A stretch of 64,000 nucleotides of DNA from assembly GCF_017312485.1 (NCBI RefSeq), contig NZ_BMBA01000011.1, positions 1 to 64,000 on the forward strand, given 5' to 3'. Below the pieces are notes generated by a model that was not told where the DNA came from, searched no databases, and worked only from the letters and a program-made list of their open reading frames with translations. Each line of letters begins with the position of its first letter. Within the stretch, counting starts at the first letter, position 1. The stretch is from Clostridium zeae (GTDB lineage Bacteria; Bacillota; Clostridia; Clostridiales; Clostridiaceae). Of this stretch, positions 55,338 through 64,000 are shown one piece after another. A program made the position numbers and the translations under genes.

Positions 55338-55880
55338 CTATTTATCTTTACATTCTGTGAGTGGTTCAAAATATGCTCTTGGAAACTTACATAAAGGACA
55401 TACTTCTGGAACTTGTTTCCCTTCATAAATATAGCCACAATTCATACATCTCCAAACTGATTCTGTGCTAGATTTAAATACAGTACCACACTTTACCTTC
55501 TCATATATATCTTTAAATCTTTCTCTATGGCTCTCTTCTACTTCTCTAAGCTCCTTATAGAAGTTTGCAATAGCTTCAAATCCTTCTTTTCTAGCTACTT
55601 CTTCGAATTCCTTATAGATTTTATTAGCTTCTTGCCATTCACCTTCCATTGCATCTAACAGGTTTTCTTCTGTTGATTTCACCATACATAAATATTTGGC
55701 CCACGCTTCTCTTGCATGAGCATATTCATTTGATGCAGTTAAATCAAAAACTTGACCTATCCATACAAACCCTTCCTGCCTTGCTTTTTCAGCATATAGA
55801 TTGTATTTGTTCCTTGCTCTTGACTCTCCTGCAAAGGTTTTTAGCAAATTCTTTAAGGTTTCACTATCCTTTATTTCCAT
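55338..55880 (-). CDS. Rubrerythrin
   Basis: 180 residues from the ATG at 55880 (AGGAG 7 bases upstream; nine extra in-frame codons unsupported). Ferritin-like diiron domain with FAGESRARNKY, NEYAHAREAWAKYL, EEVARKEGF and EVEESHRERF, then a C-terminal rubredoxin-like site CMNCGYIYEG...CPLC. Reduces hydrogen peroxide in anaerobes using electrons passed through the rubredoxin site. Followed by a small acidic gene in the same transcript. Confidence 0.95.
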   Translation of the reverse strand: MEIKDSETLKNLLKTFAGESRARNKYNLYAEKARQEGFVWIGQVFDLTASNEYAHAREAWAKYLCMVKSTEENLLDAMEGEWQEANKIYKEFEEVARKEGFEAIANFYKELREVEESHRERFKDIYEKVKCGTVFKSSTESVWRCMNCGYIYEGKQVPEVCPLCKFPRAYFEPLTECKDK

Positions 55881-55954
55881 AAAAGTTCTCCTAAAAATAC
55901 TACACACATTAATATATTCAAATATATTCCAATTGTTACCAACTACACCTTATA

Positions 55955-56042
55955 GATGTACCAATTCGAACCAAAATCTATTTTTAACCCTCTCCTAGTT
56001 TCTGGTGAAAGAATTAAAAAATATAAATTAAGTTTACATATA
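55955..56042. repeat. Degenerate family C-like copy C5
   Basis: Left end GATGTACCAATTCGAACC then AAAATCTATTTTTAA, right part GAATTAAAAAATATAAATTA. The arm order matches C1 and C2, but the pairing is eroded. Confidence 0.4.
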
Positions 56043-56069
56043 GGAACTCTTTAACACACATAAAATAAA

Positions 56070-56102
56070 GGCTATGTTTAAGACCATTGTTTTAACAGCT
56101 AC
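56070..56102 (+). repeat. Family A terminal-repeat remnant, copy A6
   Basis: GGCTATGTTTAAGACCATTG, matching the left end of A3, is joined directly to TTTTAACAGC, matching its right end. The 33-bp unit is flanked by AAAATAAA on both sides, consistent with a target duplication, although the right copy is also part of the spoVR terminator. Confidence 0.5.
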
Positions 56103-56142
56103 AAAATAAAAAACCGCGGTTTCCCGCGATTTTTTATTTTGT
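56101..56142. terminator. Terminator of the prkA-yhbH-spoVR operon
   Basis: ACAAAATAAAAAACCGCGG pairs with CCCGCGATTTTTTATTTTGT around a short loop, overlapping the spoVR stop codon. Strong GC core with T-runs on both strands. Confidence 0.9.
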
Positions 56143-57504
56143 AGTTATCTTTTTAGTTTCATCACAAACTATAGATATATCTTGTAGTTCTTTGGTCTTA
56201 CTAACCAATACTACTTTATAGCCCCATAATTCTTGAACATACTTTAAGGTTTCTTTGGCATAACCTATATCTAATTCTCTTCCGTCAAATACATGCTCTA
56301 AAGTAAGAGTATTATCTCTTCTATTTAAATCTATAACTCTTATATACGGTATACTTCCGACCCCAGTGTTAGTGGCTATAGTATCTCTTATTTTCTTCCA
56401 TCCTGACTCATCTGCTACTTCATCAACTACATAATCGAAGCCTTTTTTAGCATACTGGAACAAATTAAGTTCAGCACATAATTCTTCAGTAAGATATTTT
56501 CTTAAAAACGAATTATCTCTCTCAATAGCTCTAACCTCAAAAATCTTATCTCTGCCATATCTCTTTTCGATATCCTCAAGAACTCTAAATCCAATATAAT
56601 AAGGATTTAAACCTCCTAGCATCGGAGCAACTACATCATTATGTCTTTTTAAGAATTCAAAATGCAATTCCTGAGGAAGATTGAGCTTCTTAAGTATATT
56701 ATAATGCCAAAAACTCGCCCATCCTTCATTCATTGTCTTTGTTTCAATCTGTGGTAAGAAATATAATGTTTCTCTTCTTACTATAGTTAAAAGACTCTTC
56801 TCCCAATCTTCCAAATCACCATAATCTATTATGAACTGTAGCAAATCATCTTCCGGACTTAAAGGAATTTTTGATAAATTAGGCTCCTCAATAGGATCAT
56901 TACTATCTAAGATTCCTTTGCTTTCAACTTTTCTTGAATAATCTTCTATTAGTCTTCTCCTTTGGTCACTCTGTGATATCTTTTTCTCTCCGATAACACG
57001 ACTAATCTGATATCTTATGGCATGAGCTGCATCTAAAACCCTCTCCACCCTCTGATATCCTATACTTGGATTATTGATATATCGTCTCACAGTCTCTGCA
57101 TCTAACTTGAACATCTCCAAGGTATGGTCTGCATCAGTACCTTCCTTAAACAATCTGTTATTCTTGAAAAAGTCATTATGTCCATATACATGAGCCATAG
57201 TTAATATTTGAAGAAGTAATGTGTTGTCTTTCATTAGATATGCCAAGCTTGGGTTAGAATTTATTACCATCTCGTATGGCAATCCAGTGAGATTTAGTGA
57301 ATATAGTGTTCTGTTTTTCTCATAGGCTTTTCCGTAACTCCAATGAGGATATCTTGATGGCATTCCTACATAAGCCTCGTAGCTTAACATTTCATTATAC
57401 CCTATTATTTCAAACTCTTGAGGGTAAAAATCAAGACCTACTTCCTTTGCCATATTTTCTATTAATACATTCCATTTTTCTAATTCTCTAACTGTATAAT
57501 CCAT
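56134..57504 (-). CDS. spoVR: SpoVR family protein
   Basis: 456 residues, from the ATG at 57504 whose A is shared with the upstream TGA stop (TGATG). Seen: the N-terminal YPQEFEIIGYNEMLSYEAYVG, YGHNDFFKNNRLF, MNEGWASFWHYNIL and LGGLNPYYIGFRVLEDIEKRYGRD. Needed for proper spore cortex formation in Bacillus; biochemical activity unknown. Third gene of the conserved prkA-yhbH-spoVR set. Confidence 0.94.
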   Translation of the reverse strand: MDYTVRELEKWNVLIENMAKEVGLDFYPQEFEIIGYNEMLSYEAYVGMPSRYPHWSYGKAYEKNRTLYSLNLTGLPYEMVINSNPSLAYLMKDNTLLLQILTMAHVYGHNDFFKNNRLFKEGTDADHTLEMFKLDAETVRRYINNPSIGYQRVERVLDAAHAIRYQISRVIGEKKISQSDQRRRLIEDYSRKVESKGILDSNDPIEEPNLSKIPLSPEDDLLQFIIDYGDLEDWEKSLLTIVRRETLYFLPQIETKTMNEGWASFWHYNILKKLNLPQELHFEFLKRHNDVVAPMLGGLNPYYIGFRVLEDIEKRYGRDKIFEVRAIERDNSFLRKYLTEELCAELNLFQYAKKGFDYVVDEVADESGWKKIRDTIATNTGVGSIPYIRVIDLNRRDNTLTLEHVFDGRELDIGYAKETLKYVQELWGYKVVLVSKTKELQDISIVCDETKKITTK

Positions 57505-58679
57505 CACCCTTCCTCCTTAAGCTCCTTAGATAGCATAAATTTCAATGCATTCCACAGGTCTTTCTTTTCTTTCACTACAACCATTGCAAAATTTTTCTTT
57601 TTTATTTCCTTCAAAAATCTGTAGTACATAGTTGTAGAATAAGTAGAAGGCAACAGTTCTGCATAACCAAATAAATTACTTATTTCACATAGATCATTTA
57701 CCGCTTTTATAGCTCTCTCATTATCTTCACTCCAGTTATCTCCGTCAGATGCATAGAAAGGATATATATTCCACATATCTGGGTTATATTTCTCCTTTAT
57801 AAGCTCTAAGGCTTTGTTAAGTCCTGAAGATATATAAGTTCCACCTGACTCAGCTTTGTGGAAAAACTCATATTCATTAACAACTTTAGATAATGTGGTA
57901 TGTGATATAAATTCAAAAGCTATATTGTTATACTTTCTTCGTATAAATCTAGATAGTACGAAGAAAAAAGATCTAGCAAGAAACTTCTTTGAATTATCCA
58001 TTGATCCAGATACGTCCATTATAAAGATCATAACCGCATTACTTTCTTTTTTAGGTTTTTTCTTTACCTTATAATATCGCATATCCTCTTCTCTAAATGG
58101 AAATCTTTCAATTTCTTCACCTTTTCCAACTTCAGCTAGTGCCCTTTTCTTTCCTTGCTTTCTAGCTATCTTTGCCATAACTGTCTTCTTTTTGGCAAGT
58201 CTTGGATTAATTCCGTATCTTTGATAACCTCTTTTTCTTCCAGCACTTTCTACGATTATCTCTGAATACTTCTTTCTATCTAGGTTAGGCAGGTCAAGAT
58301 CTTCTACTATATAATCTAATAACTCTTCCAAAGTTATCTCAGTTTCATATACATCTTCACCTTCTTGATTGCCAGCAGAGCCGGGGCCATTGCCCCCTTG
58401 CTCTGAAGCTTTTCCTACCTTATCTCCTCTTTTTTCTTCACCAGTTCCATTGGCTACTCCACCATTGTTATTTCCGTATACAAATTGATATTCTTTTATC
58501 CCTCTTATAGGGATTTTGAACTTCTTATTTTTTGATTCTCCTATTATACTTTCCTCTGAAAGTATATCTCCTAAATTTTCTTTTATAGACTTTTCAACTA
58601 ACTGCCTATGTCTTCTTCTATCTTCTATCGCTCTATCGTGTTCAACTGGATTTTCAGCATGGTCTCTGAATATTGCCAT
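57504..58679 (-). CDS. yhbH: DUF444 family sporulation protein YhbH
   Basis: 391 residues. An N-terminal basic region ([21 protein letters not shown]) and a Gly/Asn-rich linker (about 70-110) are followed by a von Willebrand A-like domain with the MIDAS motif [14 protein letters not shown] near 225. Conserved partner of the PrkA kinase and SpoVR. Starts 4 bases after prkA; its stop overlaps the spoVR start by 1 base. Confidence 0.94.
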   Translation of the reverse strand: MAIFRDHAENPVEHDRAIEDRRRHRQLVEKSIKENLGDILSEESIIGESKNKKFKIPIRGIKEYQFVYGNNNGGVANGTGEEKRGDKVGKASEQGGNGPGSAGNQEGEDVYETEITLEELLDYIVEDLDLPNLDRKKYSEIIVESAGRKRGYQRYGINPRLAKKKTVMAKIARKQGKKRALAEVGKGEEIERFPFREEDMRYYKVKKKPKKESNAVMIFIMDVSGSMDNSKKFLARSFFFVLSRFIRRKYNNIAFEFISHTTLSKVVNEYEFFHKAESGGTYISSGLNKALELIKEKYNPDMWNIYPFYASDGDNWSEDNERAIKAVNDLCEISNLFGYAELLPSTYSTTMYYRFLKEIKKKNFAMVVVKEKKDLWNALKFMLSKELKEEG

Positions 58680-58683
58680 ATTA

Positions 58684-60606
58684 TCAATCCTTCCACAAGT
58701 TGTTTGCAGCGTATTTTAATATAACATCGCAGCAATGAGGGCAATATCCATTCTCTTTCATTTCTTCTACCATAGCATTATACTTCTCATCTTGTTCCTT
58801 ATCTCTAACTCTAGATTTAGTTATGATTCTGGAAAGATCTTTTACTGAAGCTGTAAGCTTTTTCTCAATAGCTTCCTTCAGAGGTTCGTAAGCAGTATAA
58901 TCTATATGACCACCATTTCTCACAACATAGAACATATATGAAGTTACATCAGATCTAAAGCCCTTAGCTGAACTTTCTGAAATACCAATCTGCTCTTCTA
59001 TACTTCTCATAAAGCTTTCATCTGGATTTAATTCTTCTCCAGTAGAATTATCTTTAAGCTTAGTTTTATTAACATATGCTTCTGCATTATCAATATAGTT
59101 GTTAAATAAACTCTCAGCTTGTTCTCTGAAAGAATGTATAAATGCCTTAGTTATTTCTTTTTCAAGTATCTTGTTGTATTCCTTTCTTAATGTATCCTGT
59201 ATAAAACCAAGATACTTCTTCTTATCTTCTTGTGATGTATCTAAATCCTTAACTGACTTTATTATACTTTCCATGATACTTAACGGATTTATACATGGAT
59301 ATTCAGAACTTGAAAGAGCATTATCAATAGCCTTAATTATAAATCTAGTTGATATTCCCTTCATTCCTTCATTAGGCCCTGCTTCCTCTTTAAGTTCTAA
59401 TAGGTCTAATCTCTTTGTAGAACCTTTTTCTACTATATCTTCACCGTTGTATATCTTAAGCTTAGTTATTGGATCTACCTTTGCTGATGGAGATAATCTA
59501 GAAAGAATTGCAAACATTGCAGCAATCTCTAAAGTATGAGGAGCTATATGAGCATTAAAGTTACTCTTCTTTATTATCTTCTCATATATCTTCTTTTCTT
59601 CATTCAATTCCATGCAATATGGAACTTCAATCTTTACTATTCTGTCTAGTATTGCTTCATTTGTATGATCTGACTTAAATTTATTCCATTCAGCCTCATT
59701 TGAGTGGGCTATTATAAGTCCATCGAAATAAATCATAGATCCTTTACCAGGTGATGGAACTGATTTTTCTTGAGTTGCTGTAATTATAGTATGAAGATAT
59801 TCAACATCATTCTTGAATACTTCTATAAATTCAACAAGCCCTCTATTACCTACATTAAATGCTCCATTAAGTGAGAATATTCTTGGATCATCCTCAGGAT
59901 ACATATCCATCTTAGATATATCAACTGCTCCAGTTAAAATTGATGTATCTTGATTATTCGGATCTACAGGAGGAACTACACCTATACCCTTTCTTGATCT
60001 GATTGAGAACCCTTTGGTCTCTACTGGAAAGTCCTCATATCTTCCATTAAATTCATTCATTAGTCTATACCTGCATACAGGACAAAGGTCTCCTTCTATT
60101 TGAACTCCAAGCGATTCTTCAAATTGAGGTCTAAGATGCTTTGGAATAAGGTGAAGTGGTTCTTCATGCATAGGGCATCCTTCGATAGCATATATTGGGT
60201 CAGCCATCTCTAAAGCCTTCTTTAAAGCCTCAACTAATGAGGATTTTCCAGCTCCAACTGGTCCTACTAAATAAAGTACTTGCCTTGCTTCTTCTCCCTT
60301 CATTGAAGCTGAATAGAAATAATTAACAAGCTTCATTAATATCTTATCTATTCCGAAGAAGTCATTTTCAAAAAAGTTATACCTTTTTATCATTTCATTA
60401 CCATATATTTTTCTTACCCTTGCGTTCTCTTCAGGTTTTAATATCTTTACACCCTTATCAACTATGATGTCATAGACTCTCTTGTGCGCCAACTTTGCTA
60501 CATCTGGGTTTTCTTTTACTATTTCCAAATAATCTAGAAATGTCCCCTTAAACTTATGCTTATTATGTTTTTCTCTATCACTTTCAATAAACTGCTTAAA
60601 ATCCAT
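58684..60606 (-). CDS. prkA: PrkA family serine protein kinase / AAA ATPase
   Basis: 640 residues. N-terminal AAA domain with Walker [21 protein letters not shown] near 105-120 and a C-terminal kinase-like domain. [13 protein letters not shown] and [10 protein letters not shown] Cys cluster lies at about 145-180 and another CPHCCD at the C-terminus. In Bacillus the gene is sporulation-expressed. First gene of the operon; ATG after GGAGGGAG. No sigma factor-specific promoter could be assigned with confidence upstream. Confidence 0.94.
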   Translation of the reverse strand: MDFKQFIESDREKHNKHKFKGTFLDYLEIVKENPDVAKLAHKRVYDIIVDKGVKILKPEENARVRKIYGNEMIKRYNFFENDFFGIDKILMKLVNYFYSASMKGEEARQVLYLVGPVGAGKSSLVEALKKALEMADPIYAIEGCPMHEEPLHLIPKHLRPQFEESLGVQIEGDLCPVCRYRLMNEFNGRYEDFPVETKGFSIRSRKGIGVVPPVDPNNQDTSILTGAVDISKMDMYPEDDPRIFSLNGAFNVGNRGLVEFIEVFKNDVEYLHTIITATQEKSVPSPGKGSMIYFDGLIIAHSNEAEWNKFKSDHTNEAILDRIVKIEVPYCMELNEEKKIYEKIIKKSNFNAHIAPHTLEIAAMFAILSRLSPSAKVDPITKLKIYNGEDIVEKGSTKRLDLLELKEEAGPNEGMKGISTRFIIKAIDNALSSSEYPCINPLSIMESIIKSVKDLDTSQEDKKKYLGFIQDTLRKEYNKILEKEITKAFIHSFREQAESLFNNYIDNAEAYVNKTKLKDNSTGEELNPDESFMRSIEEQIGISESSAKGFRSDVTSYMFYVVRNGGHIDYTAYEPLKEAIEKKLTASVKDLSRIITKSRVRDKEQDEKYNAMVEEMKENGYCPHCCDVILKYAANNLWKD

Positions 60607-60783
60607 CTACATCTCCCTCCTTTTATAAAAATATATTCAGAGGGACAAACCATCTATGACTAATCTGATTTGAATATTTGTTAAATAAGAATTATTTTTT
60701 AAAAAGCTATTAATGGTTTAATGAAGATATATTAAATGAATTGAAGAAAGAATTTAGATAATTAAACCGCTGCTCAAAATAAA

Positions 60784-60816
60784 AAGGATAACATAAACTA
60801 CAATTATGTTATCCTT
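60784..60816 (-). terminator. Terminator of ROK kinase gene
   Basis: Perfect 13-bp stem AAGGATAACATAA/TTATGTTATCCTT with a 7-base loop, followed on the minus strand by TTTTTATTTT. Confidence 0.9.
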
Positions 60817-60842
60817 CTTTACTAAAAATAGAAAAACTCTAT

Positions 60843-61736
60843 TTAGTTATCACAGTACAAGAAATTATATAAAGCACCTATTAAATTAGAATCATTTTCA
60901 AAAGCACATTTCTCTACAGAAATATCTAATTTTGCATAATAGCTTTTCATTTTACTAAGTTTTTCATTTACTATATCATAGAAATCTAATCTACTACTTA
61001 TAGCACCACCAATTAATATTTTCTCAGGGTCTATTATATATTTTAGGTTAAATATTCCTCTTACTAAATAGTTATACCATTTATCTATGATATTCTTCAC
61101 TTCCTGGTCTCCATTTTCAGCCATTTCAAAAACTTTCTTACCATTTAATTCTTTTACATCTAAGCCTTTTTCCTCTGCAACCTTTTTTACCAAAGCAAAG
61201 GTGGATGCGTTATTACTCCATGTATGCCCTTCTATATCATCACTGTCATCCACAAGCATAAATCCAAATTCTCCTCCGTGGAGATTTTTCCCTCTAAGAA
61301 TCTTTTTGTTTACTATAATACAACCGCCAATACCTGTTCCTATTACTATACACATAAAATTTTCGCAATCCCTCGCTGCTCCAAGCCATCCTTCAGCCAG
61401 TCCAGCACAATTAGCATCATTTTCAATAGATACTTTTAAGCCTGTTCTTTGTGAAAGTAATTCTTTTATATTAGGACCATGTATATAATCTACAGCACTA
61501 GCACCATAAATAATTCCGCTTTTTTGTTCTACTGCTCCTGGCATACTGCACGCTAGTCCACTAATTTCATAAGTCTTCTTAAAATCTTCCACTAGATTTC
61601 CTAATACTTCAACGAACTCATTTATTCCACTTTTGGGAGTAGGTATACTTCCTTTTTCATAGGAAACCCCTTCGCTATCCATAAGGGAGTACTTTATTGC
61701 AGAACCTCCAACATCAATAACTACATACTTATTCAT
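60843..61736 (-). CDS. ROK family sugar kinase
   Basis: 297 residues from the ATG at 61736 (GGAGGAG 6 bases upstream; ten extra in-frame codons unsupported). Phosphate-1 motif VIDVGGSAIKYSLMD, catalytic Asp in SIENDANCAGLAEGWLGAA, phosphate-2 motif CIVIGTGIGGCIIV and LHGGEFGFM. The zinc-binding CxCGxxGC motif of many ROK glucokinases is absent. No DNA-binding domain, so a kinase rather than a repressor. Substrate sugar undetermined; single gene. Confidence 0.93.
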   Translation of the reverse strand: MNKYVVIDVGGSAIKYSLMDSEGVSYEKGSIPTPKSGINEFVEVLGNLVEDFKKTYEISGLACSMPGAVEQKSGIIYGASAVDYIHGPNIKELLSQRTGLKVSIENDANCAGLAEGWLGAARDCENFMCIVIGTGIGGCIIVNKKILRGKNLHGGEFGFMLVDDSDDIEGHTWSNNASTFALVKKVAEEKGLDVKELNGKKVFEMAENGDQEVKNIIDKWYNYLVRGIFNLKYIIDPEKILIGGAISSRLDFYDIVNEKLSKMKSYYAKLDISVEKCAFENDSNLIGALYNFLYCDN

Positions 61737-61930
61737 AAAAATCTCCTCCATTGTAAACATTACCACATTAGGATATATTTCTTCATATTTCAGTATACTT
61801 TTTAGCTTGCTGATAAAAATTCAAATTTTTTTAATATTATTTAAATTTAGACAGAACCCAAAGTACTTTGAAATACCTAAAATTTATTTAAGGTTTTAAC
61901 TGTTATATATTTATTATGATAGAAAAATGA

Positions 61931-61974
61931 AAAAAATCAAAGACCCATTTTTTATTTTTAGTCTTTGATTTTTG
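61931..61974 (-). terminator. Terminator of recQ
   Basis: Stem AAAAATCAAAGAC/GTCTTTGATTTTT with a long loop and T-runs; lies about 25 bases past the recQ stop. Confidence 0.85.
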
Positions 61975-61999
61975 TATTTAGTAATATTATTAAGGTTAA

Positions 62000-63781
62000 C
62001 TAATTAACCTTGCTTTTCACCAAAATATGATTATGAACTACCCTAAGTACTCTTTCCCCGTACCTTTCAATTTTCTTCTCACCTACACCACGTATCTCCT
62101 TGAGCTCCTCTTTTGTTTGAGGTCTTAAGTTTGCAATCTGTATTAAAGTAGAATCGGAGAATATTATATACGGTTTTACATTTTCGCTTTGAGACAAATC
62201 ACGTCTAAGTATTCTTAGCTTTTTAAACAGTTCTTCATCTAAAACAGTATCATCATTAGTATCTTTAAGCTTTGCCATCACCTTTTCTTTGCCTTTAAGA
62301 ACATTTATAGACTTTTTATTAAGCTTCAGCATAGAATAGGTACCTTCTTTTTTATCCACAAAACCTTCATCTATTAAAGTTTGGATTATATCTTTGATAA
62401 ACTTTGTACTATATTCTTTCATGATACCGTAAGTTGAAAGTTCATTTAATTTGTTATCCAGTATCTTAGGTCCCGAATAACCTCTCAGTATATCTACCAT
62501 TACAGATATCCCATAGCGTTCTTTAGTTCTGTAAACACAAGAAAGAATTTTTTGAGCTTCCACAGTTATATCTCTAAGTTCATCGTTATTTAAGCAATTA
62601 GAACAATTGTTACAGTATTCTTTTATATCACTTTCTCCAAAGTATTTTAATATAAAATGTCTGTAGCAATTATGTGATTCACAAAAGTCAACCATTGCTT
62701 GAAGCTTTCTAAGCTCAATTTCTCTTCGATTTAATACTGTGGAGGTATTTATCATATACTCTAGAGAAGGTATATCATCTCTTGAATAAAGCAAGTGACA
62801 CTGGCACTTCTCGCCATCTCTTCCCCCTCTTCCAATCTCTTGGTAGTAATTCTCTATATTCTTAGGTAAAGAGAAATGAACAATATATCTTACATTTGAC
62901 TTATCTATGCCCATTCCAAAGGCATTGGTTGCTATCATAATATCTTTTCTATCAAAAAGAAATTCATCTTGAAAAAATTCTTTTTCTTCGTCCTTTAGAC
63001 CTCCGTGATATTTGGCAGTGCTGTAGCCTCTTTCTCTTAAATAGTCATAAAGCCCATCAACATCTTTTCTTCTTGAGCAATATATTATTCCTGATTGCTC
63101 CTCATGTTCTCTTATTATGTCTTTAACAAATTCCAGTTTATCTACTTCCTTATGTATATTCATAGATAAGTTATCTCTATTAAAGCTACTTATGTGTACA
63201 TATGGATCCTTTAGACCTAAAAGCTTCATACTATCTACACGTACTTCATTGGTAGCAGTAGCTGTAAATGCAGTTATTACAGGCCTTTTCGATAATGAAT
63301 TTACAAATGGTAGTATGAATCTATAACTTTGCCTAAAATCATGCCCCCACTGAGATACACAATGCGCCTCATCAACGGCCACTTGAGATATATTTAAACT
63401 TCTTATGAGCTTAACACAATAATCTAACTCTAATCTTTCTGGTGCAATATATATAAGCTTATATCTTCCTATAAGGGCATCTTCTATTATTTCAACTATT
63501 TCACTTTTATTTATAGTGCTATTTATGAATGCAGCATTTATCCCTACATTATTTATACTATCTACTTGATCCTTCATTAAAGAAATAAGAGGTGATATTA
63601 CTAGGGTTATCCCACCCATTAAAACTGCTGGTATCTGATAACAAACAGACTTTCCACCACCGGTAGGCATAACAGCAAATACATCTCTTCCACTTAATAT
63701 GGTTTGTATTATTTCTCTTTGTCCTTCTCTAAAACTAGAGAAACCAAATACTTTATTTAACACCTTCAGTGAATTATCCAT
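62000..63781 (-). CDS. recQ: ATP-dependent DNA helicase RecQ
   Basis: 593 residues. Motif I MPTGGGKSVCYQIP near 38-51, DEAH box VAVDEAHCVSQWGHDFR, motif III AFTATATNEVR, motif VI QEIGRGGRDG. The RecQ zinc site has Cys residues in SHNCYRHFILKYFGE and YCNNCSNC, then a winged helix and a C-terminal HRDC domain (LIQIANLRPQTKEELKEIRGVG). A 3'-5' helicase for recombination repair. ATG start. Confidence 0.95.
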   Translation of the reverse strand: MDNSLKVLNKVFGFSSFREGQREIIQTILSGRDVFAVMPTGGGKSVCYQIPAVLMGGITLVISPLISLMKDQVDSINNVGINAAFINSTINKSEIVEIIEDALIGRYKLIYIAPERLELDYCVKLIRSLNISQVAVDEAHCVSQWGHDFRQSYRFILPFVNSLSKRPVITAFTATATNEVRVDSMKLLGLKDPYVHISSFNRDNLSMNIHKEVDKLEFVKDIIREHEEQSGIIYCSRRKDVDGLYDYLRERGYSTAKYHGGLKDEEKEFFQDEFLFDRKDIMIATNAFGMGIDKSNVRYIVHFSLPKNIENYYQEIGRGGRDGEKCQCHLLYSRDDIPSLEYMINTSTVLNRREIELRKLQAMVDFCESHNCYRHFILKYFGESDIKEYCNNCSNCLNNDELRDITVEAQKILSCVYRTKERYGISVMVDILRGYSGPKILDNKLNELSTYGIMKEYSTKFIKDIIQTLIDEGFVDKKEGTYSMLKLNKKSINVLKGKEKVMAKLKDTNDDTVLDEELFKKLRILRRDLSQSENVKPYIIFSDSTLIQIANLRPQTKEELKEIRGVGEKKIERYGERVLRVVHNHILVKSKVN

Positions 63782-63881
63782 TTGGCACCTCTTCTCTTGT
63801 CACATTTATATCTTTAATTATACTTTTTATACAATCCAATTTCTATAAGAAAATAATTGTATGTATACATAGTAAAATAAA

Positions 63882-63915
63882 ATGAACCAGCTTAATTGTA
63901 AATAAACTGATTCAT
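63882..63915. other. Short palindrome upstream of recQ near the right edge
   Basis: ATGAACCAG/CTGATTCAT arms (one mismatch) around a 16-base AT-rich loop. It may be the terminator of a gene beyond the window edge or a small relative of family C (shared GAACCA/TTCAT ends). Not enough context to decide. Confidence 0.3.
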
Positions 63916-64000
63916 CTTATCTTTAATTATTGACTTGTATTATTTATCTTATACTTTTCTTAAGTTTTCAATATTTAATAGTATTATTAGAATTAATTGG

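Noticed and set aside
60607-60780. Sigma-E-type promoter upstream of prkA
   Set aside because: AT-rich fragments resemble parts of the consensus, but no pair with correct spacing was convincing.

Overview
The window looks like a chromosomal segment of a strictly anaerobic, endospore-forming Clostridium (cluster I type). Base composition is about 70% A+T, ribosome binding sites are strong GGAGG types, and the gene set includes rubrerythrin, the sporulation-associated prkA-yhbH-spoVR operon, MASE3-type sensors, a Cys-specific T-box and an M-box. Almost all genes lie on the minus strand; only the M42 peptidase, the YgiQ radical SAM protein and pssA lie on the plus strand. No CRISPR array, rRNA, tRNA, prophage or transposase gene was seen.

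Layout. 1-2013: nucleoside-type ABC ATPase (cut by the window edge) and its BMP lipoprotein. 2861-5181: degV, trmL, a Cof-type HAD phosphatase. 5900-10296: moxR / DUF58 / transglutaminase operon. 10643-11188: Cys-type glutathione peroxidase. 11442-18878: carbohydrate locus with a surface polysaccharide lyase family 8 enzyme, a LacI regulator and a GH1 enzyme with a 6-phospho-glycosidase signature. 19343-27978: cell-envelope stretch (VanW/G5 protein, M42 peptidase, GH25 lysozyme, VanRS-like two-component system fused by overlap to a PAP2 phosphatase, D-Ala-D-Ala ligase). 28690-32756: tandem MASE3 sensors, one with a kinase and one without. 33066-36895: nth, queG, cysE and cysK, the last three under a Cys T-box. 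37006-38733: M-box riboswitch, a candidate 27-codon ORF and a soluble MgtE-N/CBS protein. 38986-49069: alpha-mannosidase locus with a YesMN two-component system, two CUT1 permeases, GH38 and a solute-binding lipoprotein, but no ATPase. 49450-55880: YgiQ, a membrane protein, a lipid kinase, pssA, an acidic-repeat protein, a small acidic protein and rubrerythrin. 56134-63781: sporulation kinase operon, a ROK kinase and recQ.

The most unusual content is between the genes. Three interacting families of short non-coding repeats were found. Family A (about 200 bp short form, about 420 bp long form) folds as one long imperfect hairpin. Its stems differ between copies but stay self-complementary, while the loop word GAACGWAGTGAG stays fixed. 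Family B sits against the T-tracts of intrinsic terminators, and a related module lies inside long-form A copies. Family C is a roughly 50-95 bp palindrome at gene ends. One A copy (28245-28663) is inserted into a C palindrome with a 7-bp duplication ATATTTT; an uninterrupted C copy at 38894-38942 shows the empty site. Family A is therefore a mobile, structure-conserving, non-autonomous element.

Gene starts were moved from the longest reading frame wherever a clear ribosome binding site supported an internal start. Functions come from recognised family motifs; no database search was run.
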